NCBI GenBank assembly: GCA_020248265.1
Contig: JADCHX010000011.1
Span: 388,670 to 452,669, forward strand
Length of the DNA stretch: 64,000 bases
Direction: 5' to 3'
Origin: Rhodocyclaceae bacterium
GTDB taxonomy: Bacteria; Pseudomonadota; Gammaproteobacteria; Burkholderiales; CAIKXV01
Shown: piece by piece, positions 22,723 to 31,549 of the stretch
How the letters are laid out: each line of letters starts with the position of its first letter
Position numbering within the stretch: position 1 is the first letter of the stretch
Position numbers and translations under genes: made by a program
The notes under the pieces: generated by a model
Seen by the model: only the letters and a program-made list of their open reading frames with translations
What the model was told of the DNA's origin: nothing
Databases searched by the model: none

Positions 22723-23382
22723 TCACCCATAGGCCTGGCTGAGCGGCCGGGATACCGGCTTGCCGGCACGGGCCTCCTCGATCGCCGCGAGCGCGAGGTT
22801 CCTCGCCTTGCGCACGTCGCGCATGCTGCGCTGGTCGTCGATCGCACCAGCATAGATCAATGTACCCGACGGATCGACCACGTAGGTATGGGGCGTCACC
22901 ATCGCGCCGTAGGCGCGCCCGGTCTGACCGTCTGGATCCTGCAGCATCGCGGTCTGGTTGGCCTTCCACTGGCTGAGTATCGCGCCGGAGCGCTTCGCAT
23001 CGACGAAGCTCGGGTGCGCGGGGTGGGTGGAGTCGATAGACAGCCATATCGCGCCGCTGGCCCTTGCACGCCGTTGCGCTGCCTGCATCGCTCCCGCGCC
23101 GTAGTGCGTGTTGATCGCGAAGCAATCGCTGTTCCACCATTCCAGCACGACGTACTTGCCGCGGAAATCGGACAACGACACCTTGCGTCCGTCGATCGTC
23201 GACAGGGTGAAGGGCGGCGCAGGGTCACCGACGCGCGCCAGCGACGGCTGCGCCAGTGCAGGCCGGGCGAACAGCAGCGCCGCCCCCAGGCACAGCAGGT
23301 ACAGCAGACCCGGCAGGCGATGTCGTCGCCACCGCAGGCCTCCTGGTGGATGGGCGCCTCGGCCCGGGCAGGACAGGATCAT
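22723..23382 (-). CDS. Exported redoxin (AhpC/TSA/TlpA-like thioredoxin-fold protein)
   Basis: 219 aa with an N-terminal hydrophobic signal ending FARPALAQ, then a redoxin domain (VGDPAPPFTLSTIDGRKVSL). The active-site stretch reads EWWNSDCFAINTHY: it has one cysteine (Cys87), where relatives usually have NPDCPFV. Probably periplasmic, and perhaps a peroxidase or reductase fed by the DsbD-like protein encoded just upstream on the same strand (41 bases). A GGAG lies 10 bases before the start. Last gene of the three-gene minus-strand operon; it converges with the Nudix gene. Confidence 0.8.
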   Translation of the reverse strand: MILSCPGRGAHPPGGLRWRRHRLPGLLYLLCLGAALLFARPALAQPSLARVGDPAPPFTLSTIDGRKVSLSDFRGKYVVLEWWNSDCFAINTHYGAGAMQAAQRRARASGAIWLSIDSTHPAHPSFVDAKRSGAILSQWKANQTAMLQDPDGQTGRAYGAMVTPHTYVVDPSGTLIYAGAIDDQRSMRDVRKARNLALAAIEEARAGKPVSRPLSQAYG

Positions 23383-23421
23383 CAGGATGTCGCTCCGTTA
23401 TCTGATGGACAACGACGGGCC

Positions 23422-25725
23422 TCAGCGTGCGCCGGCGGTCGATGGCGAATGGGCAGCCAGCGCCGAGAGCACGATGTCGCGCGTCAGCAGTTCGGGCAGC
23501 AGGACGGGTGCATCGCGCCCTGGCAGGTAAAGGACGTACACAGGTACGCCACTGCGACCATAGCCTGCGAGGGCTGCGCTGATGGCCGGATCCCTGCGTG
23601 TCCAGTCGGCGCGCAGCGTCGCTGCGCCCACGCGGGCGAACGCCTGGCGTACCGCGACGGTATCCAGCACCAGCTGCTTGTTGGCCTGGCATGTCACGCA
23701 CCATGCGGCGGTGAAGTCGATGAACACCGGCCGACCCTCGACGCGCAGTGTGGCGACCCGGTCGGGCGACCAGGCCTGCCAGGGTTCGCGGGTATCGCCG
23801 CGCCGCGCCGCGTCGGGCCGGCCGGCCGGCGCATCTGCAGCCATGGACGGCCATGCAGCGTAGCCACCTGCGACGGCGAAGCCCAGTGCGCAGCCGATCG
23901 CGATCGCCCGGCTGCGCCGGCTTGCAGCCGGTAGCGCGAACCGTCCGTACAGCCAGGCGGCGAGGGCAATGAGCACCAGTCCGGCGAGCAGGCCGAACAC
24001 GGCATCGACGCCCGCCTGCAGGCCGAGCACCCACGCCAGCCACGCCACCGTGGCCAGCAACGGGAACACCATCGCCTGCCGGAACGTGACCATCCATCGA
24101 CCGGGGCGAGGCAGCATCCGTGCAAGGCCGGGCACGAACGACAGCAGCAGGTAGGGCAGGGCCATGCCCAGCGCGAGAGCAGCGAACACCGCCAGTGCAT
24201 GCGGTGCGGGCTGCGCCAGCGCATAGCCGAGCGCTGCGCCCATGAACGGAGCGGTGCATGGCGCGGCCACCGCGACTGCGAGCACTCCGCTGAAGAACGA
24301 ACCCGCCGGCCCCTTGCGCTCGGGCAGGCTGCCGGCCAGCGCGGCCACCCGCGATCCCACTTCGAACACCCCCGCGAGGTTCAGGGCAAGCAGCGTGAAC
24401 AGGATAGCCATGGCTGCGACGAACGGTGGCGATTGCAGCTGGAACCCCCAGCCGACCTGCTCGCCCCCGGCGCGCAACGCGATGAGCGTGCCGGCCAGCG
24501 CCCAGAAGGACACCAGCACGCCGGCACCGAACGCCAGGCCACCCTTGCGCAGGCCGCGCGGGTCGGCACTGGCCTCGCCGACCATGGCCAGGGCCTTGAG
24601 CGACAGTACCGGGAACACGCATGGCATCAGGTTCAGTACCAGGCCGCCAGCCAGTGCCAGCAACAATGCCAGCAGCAGCCCCGCTGCCGGGGCGCCGTCC
24701 TGCAGCGACGGGGCTGCGGCAGCGGGCTGGCCAGTGCGCCCGGCGACCGACGCTCCCGCGCCGCCGACGGTCGTCGTGTCGAGAAGGGGGCCCAGGTCAG
24801 GCAACGTCGGCGCCAGCGCGGCGCTGAGGGTTGCCGCCGTCGGCTGACCCGGACCGAAGCCGGCTGCGGCCACCAGCAGCCCGTCCATGCGCTGTACCGG
24901 CGTCACCGGCTGAGGCTGCAGAGGCACGTCGATGACCAGCCCGTCACGGTGGCGGGACACCGTCTGGGCCGCCGCATGCGCGACCTGGCCTTCGGTCGCA
25001 TTGAAGAAATAGACCTCACCCGCGGGCGCCGGACTGCCCTCGGGCGCGCGCAGTGCGATGCGCAACCGGCCGTCTGCGACGCTGGCCGTCGCGGTCCAGG
25101 CGGGGAGGCTGCCGGGAAGCGCGGCGCGCGCTGCGGCAAACAGCGCTGCCGTGCGCGGGTCGGCCAGCGCGGCGATCGGTGCCACCGGCAACTGGAAGCC
25201 GACTGCTGCGGACTCCGGAATGCATACATCCTTGCAGACGAGCCACTCGGCTGTTGCCGCGACCCGCAGCACCGGATCGCTGAATCCGGCCGGTACCGTG
25301 ACCTGCATCGGCAGCAGTACTTCATTCTCATAGCCGTAGTTCATCAGCGGCCCGACCGGCAGCCGCTTCGGCACCGGCCAGGACAGGGGGCCAGCGGTCA
25401 CGCCGGCTGGCAGCTGCCACTCCAGGCTGGTCGCGAGGCCTGAATCGCCCGGATTCATCCAGTACGTGTGCCAGCCGGGCGCGATGCGCATGCGCAGCAG
25501 GGCCTGGAACGGCTCGCCCGGGCGGGCTGTGCTGGGCTCTGCCAACAACTCGACCCGGACCCTGTTCTGCCCGGTCGACAGCGACTGTCCGATGGCAGCC
25601 GTCGAGGCCAGCAACGCAGCCAGGGCAAGCAGCGCGCAAAGCCGGATTGCTGCCGGCGGCAGCATCCGCCGTCTCCGTGCTGCGTGCTCGGTGCCAGGGG
25701 CTGGATTCATCACAACGTCTGCCAT
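23422..25725 (-). CDS. DsbD-family thiol:disulfide interchange protein
   Basis: Inner-membrane protein that moves reducing power from cytoplasmic thioredoxin to periplasmic thiols. About 767 aa: signal peptide, N-terminal periplasmic beta domain (roughly 30-260) with PGWHTYWMNPGDSG as in the ScsB/DsbD branch, then eight or so membrane helices holding the two redox cysteines (NLMPCVFPVLSLK and APCTAPFMGAA), and a C-terminal thioredoxin domain with CVTC at 676-679. ATG 25725 is the chosen start; ATG 25710 is possible. The open frame runs far upstream through the neighbouring gene but is not coding there. Its redoxin partner follows directly. Confidence 0.9.
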   Translation of the reverse strand: MADVVMNPAPGTEHAARRRRMLPPAAIRLCALLALAALLASTAAIGQSLSTGQNRVRVELLAEPSTARPGEPFQALLRMRIAPGWHTYWMNPGDSGLATSLEWQLPAGVTAGPLSWPVPKRLPVGPLMNYGYENEVLLPMQVTVPAGFSDPVLRVAATAEWLVCKDVCIPESAAVGFQLPVAPIAALADPRTAALFAAARAALPGSLPAWTATASVADGRLRIALRAPEGSPAPAGEVYFFNATEGQVAHAAAQTVSRHRDGLVIDVPLQPQPVTPVQRMDGLLVAAAGFGPGQPTAATLSAALAPTLPDLGPLLDTTTVGGAGASVAGRTGQPAAAAPSLQDGAPAAGLLLALLLALAGGLVLNLMPCVFPVLSLKALAMVGEASADPRGLRKGGLAFGAGVLVSFWALAGTLIALRAGGEQVGWGFQLQSPPFVAAMAILFTLLALNLAGVFEVGSRVAALAGSLPERKGPAGSFFSGVLAVAVAAPCTAPFMGAALGYALAQPAPHALAVFAALALGMALPYLLLSFVPGLARMLPRPGRWMVTFRQAMVFPLLATVAWLAWVLGLQAGVDAVFGLLAGLVLIALAAWLYGRFALPAASRRSRAIAIGCALGFAVAGGYAAWPSMAADAPAGRPDAARRGDTREPWQAWSPDRVATLRVEGRPVFIDFTAAWCVTCQANKQLVLDTVAVRQAFARVGAATLRADWTRRDPAISAALAGYGRSGVPVYVLYLPGRDAPVLLPELLTRDIVLSALAAHSPSTAGAR

Positions 25726-25835
25726 GGAACGGTCGGAACCTCGGGAGGGTCGGGAGCTGCCGTCGCTTCGTGCAGCGCGCTGGATCCTCCGGTGAACTGC
25801 GCGCGCCGCAAGGTCGAGCGACCTGTCCGGCGCGC

Positions 25836-27512
25836 TCAGTTGACCAGGAACGCCCGTGGCACCGTTTCTATCACCAGCCGCCGGTAGGCCATCTGCGCAT
25901 CGGCGATGTCGAGCGAGATCGAGTTGCGCGCATCGGTGATGATCGCTCCTCGGCGCAGGGTATCCGCATCGAGCTTGTTCGGTCGCTCCAGCATCGTCTG
26001 CAGCATCGCCGCGTGCCGGGGCGGGGCCTCGCGCAGGCGCACCGGCGAGGGTGGCACCAGTGTGCCGGCGCTGGCCACCACGAAGCTGTTGACGTGCCGC
26101 GAGCCTGCCGCGTCCGGGCGATAGACCACGATCTCCGGCAGTTCCGAGTGCAGCGTGACCAGGAAGTTGGCGTACACCGTGGGCCGGTCGAGGTCGACGA
26201 ACGTGTTGAATACCACCACGCCATCGGGCTTCAGGCATCCGCGCAGGTCGTGGAAGAAGTCTCGCGTGATGAGGTACTCGGGGATGCCGTCGCCGTGGAA
26301 AAGGTCCACCACCACGGTGTCGTACTCGCCATTGCAGCCGCGCAGGTAGGTCCGGGCGTCGGCCTCTATCGTGCGGACCCGGGAGGGGTCGAAGCCGAAA
26401 TGCTTTCGTGCGACCTCGAACGACACCGGGTCGATCTCGACCGCGGTCACTTCGATGCCATGCCGCGCGAGCGACATGGGCACCACGCCGGCGCCCAGAC
26501 CGAGTACCAGTGCACGCGTGGCCCGGGGCTTGAACGACTGCACCAGCCCCTCCAGGCCGTAGGTGAAGAAGGACTGCGACCGATTCTGCGCGTCGAGCGT
26601 GTTCTGCACCAGGCCATCCTGAAAGTAGATGCGCAGCTGGTCGTCCGGGTTTGCGCCCGCCGGGCCGGCGAGGATCTTCACCGTACCGAACAGCGAGCCG
26701 TATTCGGCCTTCTTCTGCCATTCGACACCACCATAGCGGGCGGGCCACAGGCGGTCGAGATAGCTGTCGGAGAAGACGAGCAGGCCGCCCGAGGCGAGCG
26801 TTGCCGCCATGCCCACGGCCAGCAGGCGCCGCCGGCTGGCTACCGGCACCGGCGGGCGCACCGCACCGGCGAGCGACAACAGCGACAGCACCAAAGCGAC
26901 CGCCAGCACGGCGTTGTAGTTGGATACATAAGGCATCAGCACGAAGGCGGTGACGATCACGCCGGCGACAGAACCGACGGTACTCACGAAGAAGACCCGG
27001 CCCGACCCGGCATCCAGCTGCTCGAGTGGCGCCGCGCCTTTCGATGCGCTCGCGTCTGCGTTGGCGCGCGACGACTGCGTCATGATCGCGACCAGCAGCG
27101 GGTTCATCGCCGAGGTGGTCAGCAGTGGCAGGAACAGCAGCACGATACAGGCCACGAACGAGCCGATCACCAGGTCGAAGCTCGCCAGTGAGTGGAACGC
27201 GTACGGATAGACCAGGCAGGCAGCGACGATGGTCAGCCCGGCCAGCGCCGGCTGCTCGAGGTACCACTGCGCGAGGCGTTCGATCGACGGCTTGCGGCGT
27301 GCATGGGTGACCCGCCCGCCGTACCAGTAGCCGGCGGCCAGCGCGATCAGGGTGATCGACAGGATGCCGGTCCAGATGTAGATGCTGACCCCGAAGTAGG
27401 GCGTCATGATCCGTGAGGCGAGCAGTTCCAGCGCGAGGATCGCGCCGCCGGTGGAGAAGATGATCGCATGCAGCAGGAACATGGTCTGGATCCGCAGCGG
27501 CCCGCGGGCCAT
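25836..27512 (-). CDS. Membrane-bound spermidine-synthase-like protein (fused MFS/spermidine synthase family)
   Basis: About 558 aa. The N-terminal third to half has seven or so hydrophobic helices starting FLLHAIIFSTGGAILALELL. The C-terminal part is a spermidine-synthase-like Rossmann domain with LVLGLGAGVVPMSLARHG, an acidic VEIDP after the second strand, and VVDLFHGDGIPEYL. Members are annotated as aminopropyltransferases, but many lack proof of activity. First gene of the minus-strand operon, divergent from the methyltransferase-like array across a 122-base gap. ATG 27482 is an alternative start. Confidence 0.82.
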   Translation of the reverse strand: MARGPLRIQTMFLLHAIIFSTGGAILALELLASRIMTPYFGVSIYIWTGILSITLIALAAGYWYGGRVTHARRKPSIERLAQWYLEQPALAGLTIVAACLVYPYAFHSLASFDLVIGSFVACIVLLFLPLLTTSAMNPLLVAIMTQSSRANADASASKGAAPLEQLDAGSGRVFFVSTVGSVAGVIVTAFVLMPYVSNYNAVLAVALVLSLLSLAGAVRPPVPVASRRRLLAVGMAATLASGGLLVFSDSYLDRLWPARYGGVEWQKKAEYGSLFGTVKILAGPAGANPDDQLRIYFQDGLVQNTLDAQNRSQSFFTYGLEGLVQSFKPRATRALVLGLGAGVVPMSLARHGIEVTAVEIDPVSFEVARKHFGFDPSRVRTIEADARTYLRGCNGEYDTVVVDLFHGDGIPEYLITRDFFHDLRGCLKPDGVVVFNTFVDLDRPTVYANFLVTLHSELPEIVVYRPDAAGSRHVNSFVVASAGTLVPPSPVRLREAPPRHAAMLQTMLERPNKLDADTLRRGAIITDARNSISLDIADAQMAYRRLVIETVPRAFLVN

Positions 27513-27634
27513 GGAGGGCCGGGCAGCCCGGCGGTCGCGGATTGTACGGCGGCGGCGGGCCTTTCGCAGCGGTGGGATTGCGTATCCGCACCGTTTGCTA
27601 GACTCGACGCCTCGTTGTCCCGGAAAGGCCGTCG

Positions 27635-28576
27635 ATGAAGTCGTACACCCCTCCCTTGCGCGTATGGTCCGCGCTGCTGCTGTCCGTTGCCATCGGCGCG
27701 GCACTGCAGCCTGCCGCGTCGTTCGCCCAGGCGGGTACCGCCCCGACAACGCAGTCGCCCGCCGATGCCGGCATCGTCGACGAGGATACCGATACCCCGT
27801 ATGTGCCGACGCCGATCGACGTGGTCGAGCGGATGCTCCATCTGGCCGGCGTCGGTCCGTCGGATTACCTGATCGACATCGGCTCGGGGGACGGCCGGAT
27901 CGTGCTGACGGCGGTCTCGAAGTTCGGCGCGCGCGGCCATGGCATCGAGATCGATCCGCGCCTGATCGAACGCAGCCGGCAGGCCGCGGCGAAGCTCGGC
28001 ATCGGCGATCGCGCCCAGTTCCTGACCCAGGACCTTTTCGAGTCCGATTTTTCAAAGGCAACCGTGGTCAGCGTGTACCTGCTGCCCAAGGTGATGCAAC
28101 TGCTCACGCCGAAGCTCGCTGCGCTGCGGCCCGGCACCCGGATCGTTTCGCACGACTACGCCATGCTCGGCGACTGGCAGCCGGACATGACGCTGCGCAT
28201 GTACGTGCCTGACAAGCCGGTCGGCCGCGACAAACACAGTACGCTGATGCTCTGGACGGTACCGGCACCGGTCGCTGGCCGGTGGCAGTTCGACCTGCCG
28301 AAGGCCCAGGGTGGCGCCCGCGTCGAGATCGCGGTGTCGCAGGCCCGGCAGATCCTCACCGGCAAGGCGACCCTGAACGGACAGCCGGTCGACCTCCTGG
28401 GCCTGCGCATCGACGGCGAACGGCTGCGTTTCGCGCTGGAGCCGTCCGGTCGCGTGGAACGGTTCCGCCATGAATTCGACGGCGTGGTGAAAGGCGACAG
28501 CGTGTCGGGTACGGCTACCTACCACGCGCGCGCGGCGTCGGTGGCGGCAAGATGGGAGGCCAGGCTGGCGCGCTGA
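27635..28576 (+). CDS. Exported FAM173-like methyltransferase paralog 1
   Basis: 313 aa. Signal peptide of Sec type ending ASFAQ, then YVPTP (56-60), motif I DIGSGDGRI (81-89), the acidic strand-2 residue in GIEID, QDLFESDFSKATVVSVYLLP and VSHDY (171-175). From about residue 205 a beta-rich domain follows. These are hallmarks of class I SAM methyltransferases closest in pattern to the FAM173/ATPSCKMT lysine methyltransferases. Stands alone ahead of the main block, divergent from the spermidine-synthase-like gene. GGAAAGG precedes the ATG and CTAGACT (27598-27604) may be its -10. Substrate and activity unknown. Confidence 0.82.
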   Translation: MKSYTPPLRVWSALLLSVAIGAALQPAASFAQAGTAPTTQSPADAGIVDEDTDTPYVPTPIDVVERMLHLAGVGPSDYLIDIGSGDGRIVLTAVSKFGARGHGIEIDPRLIERSRQAAAKLGIGDRAQFLTQDLFESDFSKATVVSVYLLPKVMQLLTPKLAALRPGTRIVSHDYAMLGDWQPDMTLRMYVPDKPVGRDKHSTLMLWTVPAPVAGRWQFDLPKAQGGARVEIAVSQARQILTGKATLNGQPVDLLGLRIDGERLRFALEPSGRVERFRHEFDGVVKGDSVSGTATYHARAASVAARWEARLAR

Positions 28577-28659
28577 CGTGAATGCCTGCTACCAGGGGCG
28601 GGCGCGTTCGCTGCGTATCCGTCGCCTGCGTCCCGATTCGCAACCTGAAGGAGCGTTCC

Positions 28660-29160
28660 ATGGGCAAGAGCAACGGAAAGAAAGCACCTGTCATCGACAT
28701 CGGCATCAGCGACAAGGACCGTGCGGCAATCGCCCAGGGCCTGTCGAGGCTGCTCGCCGACACCTACACCCTGTACCTGACCACGCACAATTTCCACTGG
28801 AACGTGACCGGGCCGATGTTCAACACGCTGCACACCATGTTCATGGTCCAGTACACGGAGCTCTGGAACGCGGTCGATCCGATCGCGGAGCGGATCCGCT
28901 CGCTCGGCCATGTCGCGCCGGGCTCCTATGCCCAGTTCGGGCGCCTCACGTCCCTCAAGGACGCACCCGAGACGCGGCCGGGCGCATTGGAAATGGTCGC
29001 GATCCTGGTCCAGGGCCACGAGGCGGTCGCGCGCACCGCACGGTCGATCTTCCCGGCCGCCCAGAAGGCGGATGACGAGCCGACGGCCGACCTGCTGACC
29101 CAGCGCCTCACGGTGCACGAGCAGTCTGCGTGGATGCTGCGATCGCTGCTCGAGGAATGA
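28660..29160 (+). CDS. dps: Dps-like ferritin (DNA-binding protein from starved cells)
   Basis: Dodecameric iron-storage protein that protects DNA from peroxide. 166 aa from ATG 28660, placed by AAGGAG at 28648-28653. The ferroxidase ligands appear in [19 protein letters not shown] and in the following [18 protein letters not shown] helix. It has a short Lys/Gly-rich N-terminus that could contact DNA. Lies between array copies 1 and 2 without an obvious functional link. Confidence 0.93.
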   Translation: MGKSNGKKAPVIDIGISDKDRAAIAQGLSRLLADTYTLYLTTHNFHWNVTGPMFNTLHTMFMVQYTELWNAVDPIAERIRSLGHVAPGSYAQFGRLTSLKDAPETRPGALEMVAILVQGHEAVARTARSIFPAAQKADDEPTADLLTQRLTVHEQSAWMLRSLLEE

Positions 29161-29200
29161 CGCGGCGCGACAGCGGCGGGGACTGACCCTGCTTCGGGGC

Positions 29201-29235
29201 TGTGCGCCCTTGCCATTGCATGGCAAAGGCGCACA
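29201..29235. repeat. 35-base near-perfect inverted repeat
   Basis: Arms TGTGCGCC and GGCGCACA, one C/A mismatch, inner arms TTGCCAT and ATGGCAA, loop TGC. It lies in the gap between dps and the lipoprotein gene. No T-run follows, so it is not a standard intrinsic terminator; it may act as an RNA hairpin at the dps 3' end or as an operator for the gene downstream. Confidence 0.75.
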
Positions 29236-29299
29236 CTGCGGTGGACGGTGCGCGGGGGGGATGTGCCGAAGCCCGTCACGACCAAAGGGGGAACCGGGA

Positions 29300-29956
29300 A
29301 TGAAACTCAGGAAATGGGCGCTCGCGGCGTCCGCAACAGTGCTGGCCGGCTGCATGCTGATCGAAGAGCCGAAGTCGCCGATGACCTTCTTCATCACCAG
29401 CGTCGATTCGGGCAAGGGCGCCGATTTCGGTGGTCTCGCCGGTGCCGATGCGCTGTGCCAGAGGCTCGCCGAAGAGGCCGGCGCCGGTGGCCGCCGCACC
29501 TGGCGCGCCTACCTCAGCACGCAGGCCACGCCGGATGCGCCAGCAGTGAACGCGCGCGACCGGATCGGCCGCGGTCCGTGGGTCAACGCGAAGGGCGTGG
29601 TCATCGCCTCCAGCGTCGCCGAACTGCACGGCAACAACAACCTGAACCTGCAGACCGCGCTGACCGACAAGGGCGTTACGCTGAACGGGCGCAGCGACAA
29701 GCCGAACATGCATGACATCCTCACCGGGTCGCAGGCCGACGGCACCGCTTTCCCGGCGGGTGACGACCGTACCTGCGGCAACTGGACGCGCAGCGCCGCC
29801 GGCTCTGCCATGGTCGGTCACCACGACCGCGTCGGGCTCAGGGATGACGAGGCGTCGCGCTCATGGAACGCTTCGCATCCGTCCAAGGCGTGCAGCATCG
29901 AGGCGCTGCGCAGTACCGGCGGCGACGGGCGGCTGTACTGCTTCGCGGCAAACTGA
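29300..29956 (+). CDS. Lipoprotein with DUF1554-like (C-type-lectin/endostatin-like) domain
   Basis: 218 aa; lipoprotein signal with lipobox VLAGC (lipidated Cys18), so anchored in the outer or inner membrane facing the periplasm. The body resembles DUF1554: GGLAGADALCQRLAEEAG, TWRAYLSTQ, IGRGPWVNAKGVVIAS, and C-terminal CGNWTRS plus a Cys pair near the end (KACS, LYCFA). Ligand unknown. ATG 29300 follows a GGGGGAACCGGGA ribosome site. Confidence 0.75.
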   Translation: MKLRKWALAASATVLAGCMLIEEPKSPMTFFITSVDSGKGADFGGLAGADALCQRLAEEAGAGGRRTWRAYLSTQATPDAPAVNARDRIGRGPWVNAKGVVIASSVAELHGNNNLNLQTALTDKGVTLNGRSDKPNMHDILTGSQADGTAFPAGDDRTCGNWTRSAAGSAMVGHHDRVGLRDDEASRSWNASHPSKACSIEALRSTGGDGRLYCFAAN

Positions 29957-30012
29957 GCGAGGCGCCGGTCCACGGCCGCGCACCACCCCGGAAGAGCGGG
30001 GCGGGCGCGATC

Positions 30013-30513
30013 GTGCGCGTGCGTGTTTCCGCCGGCGCGACCTTCTCGCGCGACCGGCTGTACCGATACCGGCTGTGGCGCCACTGGGACCTGTCCCGCG
30101 CGCCGCTGCTGATGATCATGCTCAATCCGTCGACGGCCGACGAGGAGCGCAACGACCCTACGGTCGAACGTTGCGAGCGTCGCGCGCGTGCGAGCGGTTT
30201 CGGCGGCCTGCTGGTGGCGAACATCTTCGCGCTGCGCAGCACCGATCCGAAAGCCCTGTACGCACATCCGTCCCCGGTCGGGCCGCGCAACGATGCGGCG
30301 ATCCTGGCGATGGCTGGCGAGGCGGGGCAGGTGGTCTGCGCCTGGGGCGTGCACGGGGCCCTGTCCGACCGCGGGCAGCGCGTGGCCTCGCGCCTCGGCC
30401 GCGAGGGCATACGCCTGGGCGTACTCGGGCTGACCCGGGAAGGGCATCCGCGCCATCCGCTCTACATGGCCAGCGCGACGGCGATCGCGCCCTGGGAGGG
30501 CTATGTTCGCTGA
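30013..30513 (+). CDS. DUF1643 family protein
   Basis: 166 aa, soluble, function unknown. Typical DUF1643 signatures: YRYRLWRHWD, LMIMLNPSTADEERNDPTVERC and GFGGLLVANIFALRSTDP. GTG 30013 is preferred because the upstream part of the open frame overlaps the lipoprotein gene. Followed at 30505-30518 (GTTCG/CGAAC) and 30528-30545 (CCGGCCC/GGGCCGG) by two hairpins without T-runs that may end this transcript before the methyltransferase block. Confidence 0.78.
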   Translation: MRVRVSAGATFSRDRLYRYRLWRHWDLSRAPLLMIMLNPSTADEERNDPTVERCERRARASGFGGLLVANIFALRSTDPKALYAHPSPVGPRNDAAILAMAGEAGQVVCAWGVHGALSDRGQRVASRLGREGIRLGVLGLTREGHPRHPLYMASATAIAPWEGYVR

Positions 30514-30613
30514 CGAACGCCTGCTCGCCGGCCCGTCCGGGCCGGAACGATCGGTCGAAGGCGCCATGCTAGACTTCGCGCCTTCGCAACGTCTGTCCTC
30601 GCCCACACGGTTG

Positions 30614-31549
30614 ATGCCGCCGAATCCCCGCCGTCGCTCGCTGCTCGCCGCGCTGTCGGCCACTGTCGGCAGCACGCTCGCGTTGCCGTCCGGCAGTGCC
30701 CGCGCTCAACTGAAGCTCGACGTTCCGTTTGCGCCGACCAATTTCACCCTGATCGACACGATGTTGCGTGTGGCGAACGTGGTGCCCGGCGACTTCGTGA
30801 TCGATCTCGGGTCGGGCGACGGACGCATCAACATCGCGGCGGCGCGCGAGTGGGGCGCGCCCGGCATCGGGTACGAGATCGATCCCGCGCTGGTGCGAGA
30901 GAGCATCGAACTGGCCAGGGTCGCCGGCGTCTCCGGGCAGGTGCAGTTCACCGAGCAGAACCTGTTCGACGCAGATCTGTCGAGGGCGACCGTCGTCACG
31001 CTCTACCTCGGGGTAAAGGTCAACCTGCGCGTGCGTCCGAAGCTGCTGTCCGAACTGCGACCCGGCACGCGCATCGTATCGCACGACTTCGACCTCGGCG
31101 ACTGGAAGCCTGACCTGCACATCCGCCTGCGCGACTACGGCAGCCAGGTATTCTTCTGGTGGGTCCCCGCGCGCATCGCGGGTATCTGGACGGCCCGGCT
31201 GGACCTGCCCGGCATCGGGCCGCGTGACCACGAGATCGTGCTGCGCCAGCGCTTCCAGGACATCGATGCCGAAGTGAAGGCCGATGGTGCGAAGGTCGGC
31301 CTGCGCGACATCCGGCTCGCCGGCGACCGCCTCACCTTCATCATGATGGAAGAGGTGAACCGGCAGTTCACCTTCCGCCGTTTCTTCGGGCGCGTGGTGC
31401 GTGGTCCGGGCTCGACCGGCAACACCATCGAAGGCTACTTCCGCACCGAGACCGAAGGCCGGCGCAGCGAGTCGCCGTTCCGGATGACCCGTGCCACGGT
31501 CGTCGAGCCCGGGCCGGAAGGCGCCTGGACTTACGTCCGCGGCAGCTGA
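30614..31549 (+). CDS. Exported FAM173-like methyltransferase paralog 2
   Basis: 311 aa from ATG 30614. N-terminus PRRRSLLAALSATVG looks like a Tat signal and ends SARAQ. Motif I is DLGSGDGRI (64-72), with YEID as strand-2 acidic site, VVTLYLGVKVNLRVRPKLL and RIVSHDFDLGDWKPD. The motif before the fold is FAPTN, a variant of YVPTP, and LYLLP has become LYLGV. First gene of the ten-copy block; CTAGACT at 30569-30575 could be its -10, although no clear -35 was found. The stop overlaps the next start (TGATG). ATG 30566 is a less likely start. Confidence 0.8.
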   Translation: MPPNPRRRSLLAALSATVGSTLALPSGSARAQLKLDVPFAPTNFTLIDTMLRVANVVPGDFVIDLGSGDGRINIAAAREWGAPGIGYEIDPALVRESIELARVAGVSGQVQFTEQNLFDADLSRATVVTLYLGVKVNLRVRPKLLSELRPGTRIVSHDFDLGDWKPDLHIRLRDYGSQVFFWWVPARIAGIWTARLDLPGIGPRDHEIVLRQRFQDIDAEVKADGAKVGLRDIRLAGDRLTFIMMEEVNRQFTFRRFFGRVVRGPGSTGNTIEGYFRTETEGRRSESPFRMTRATVVEPGPEGAWTYVRGS

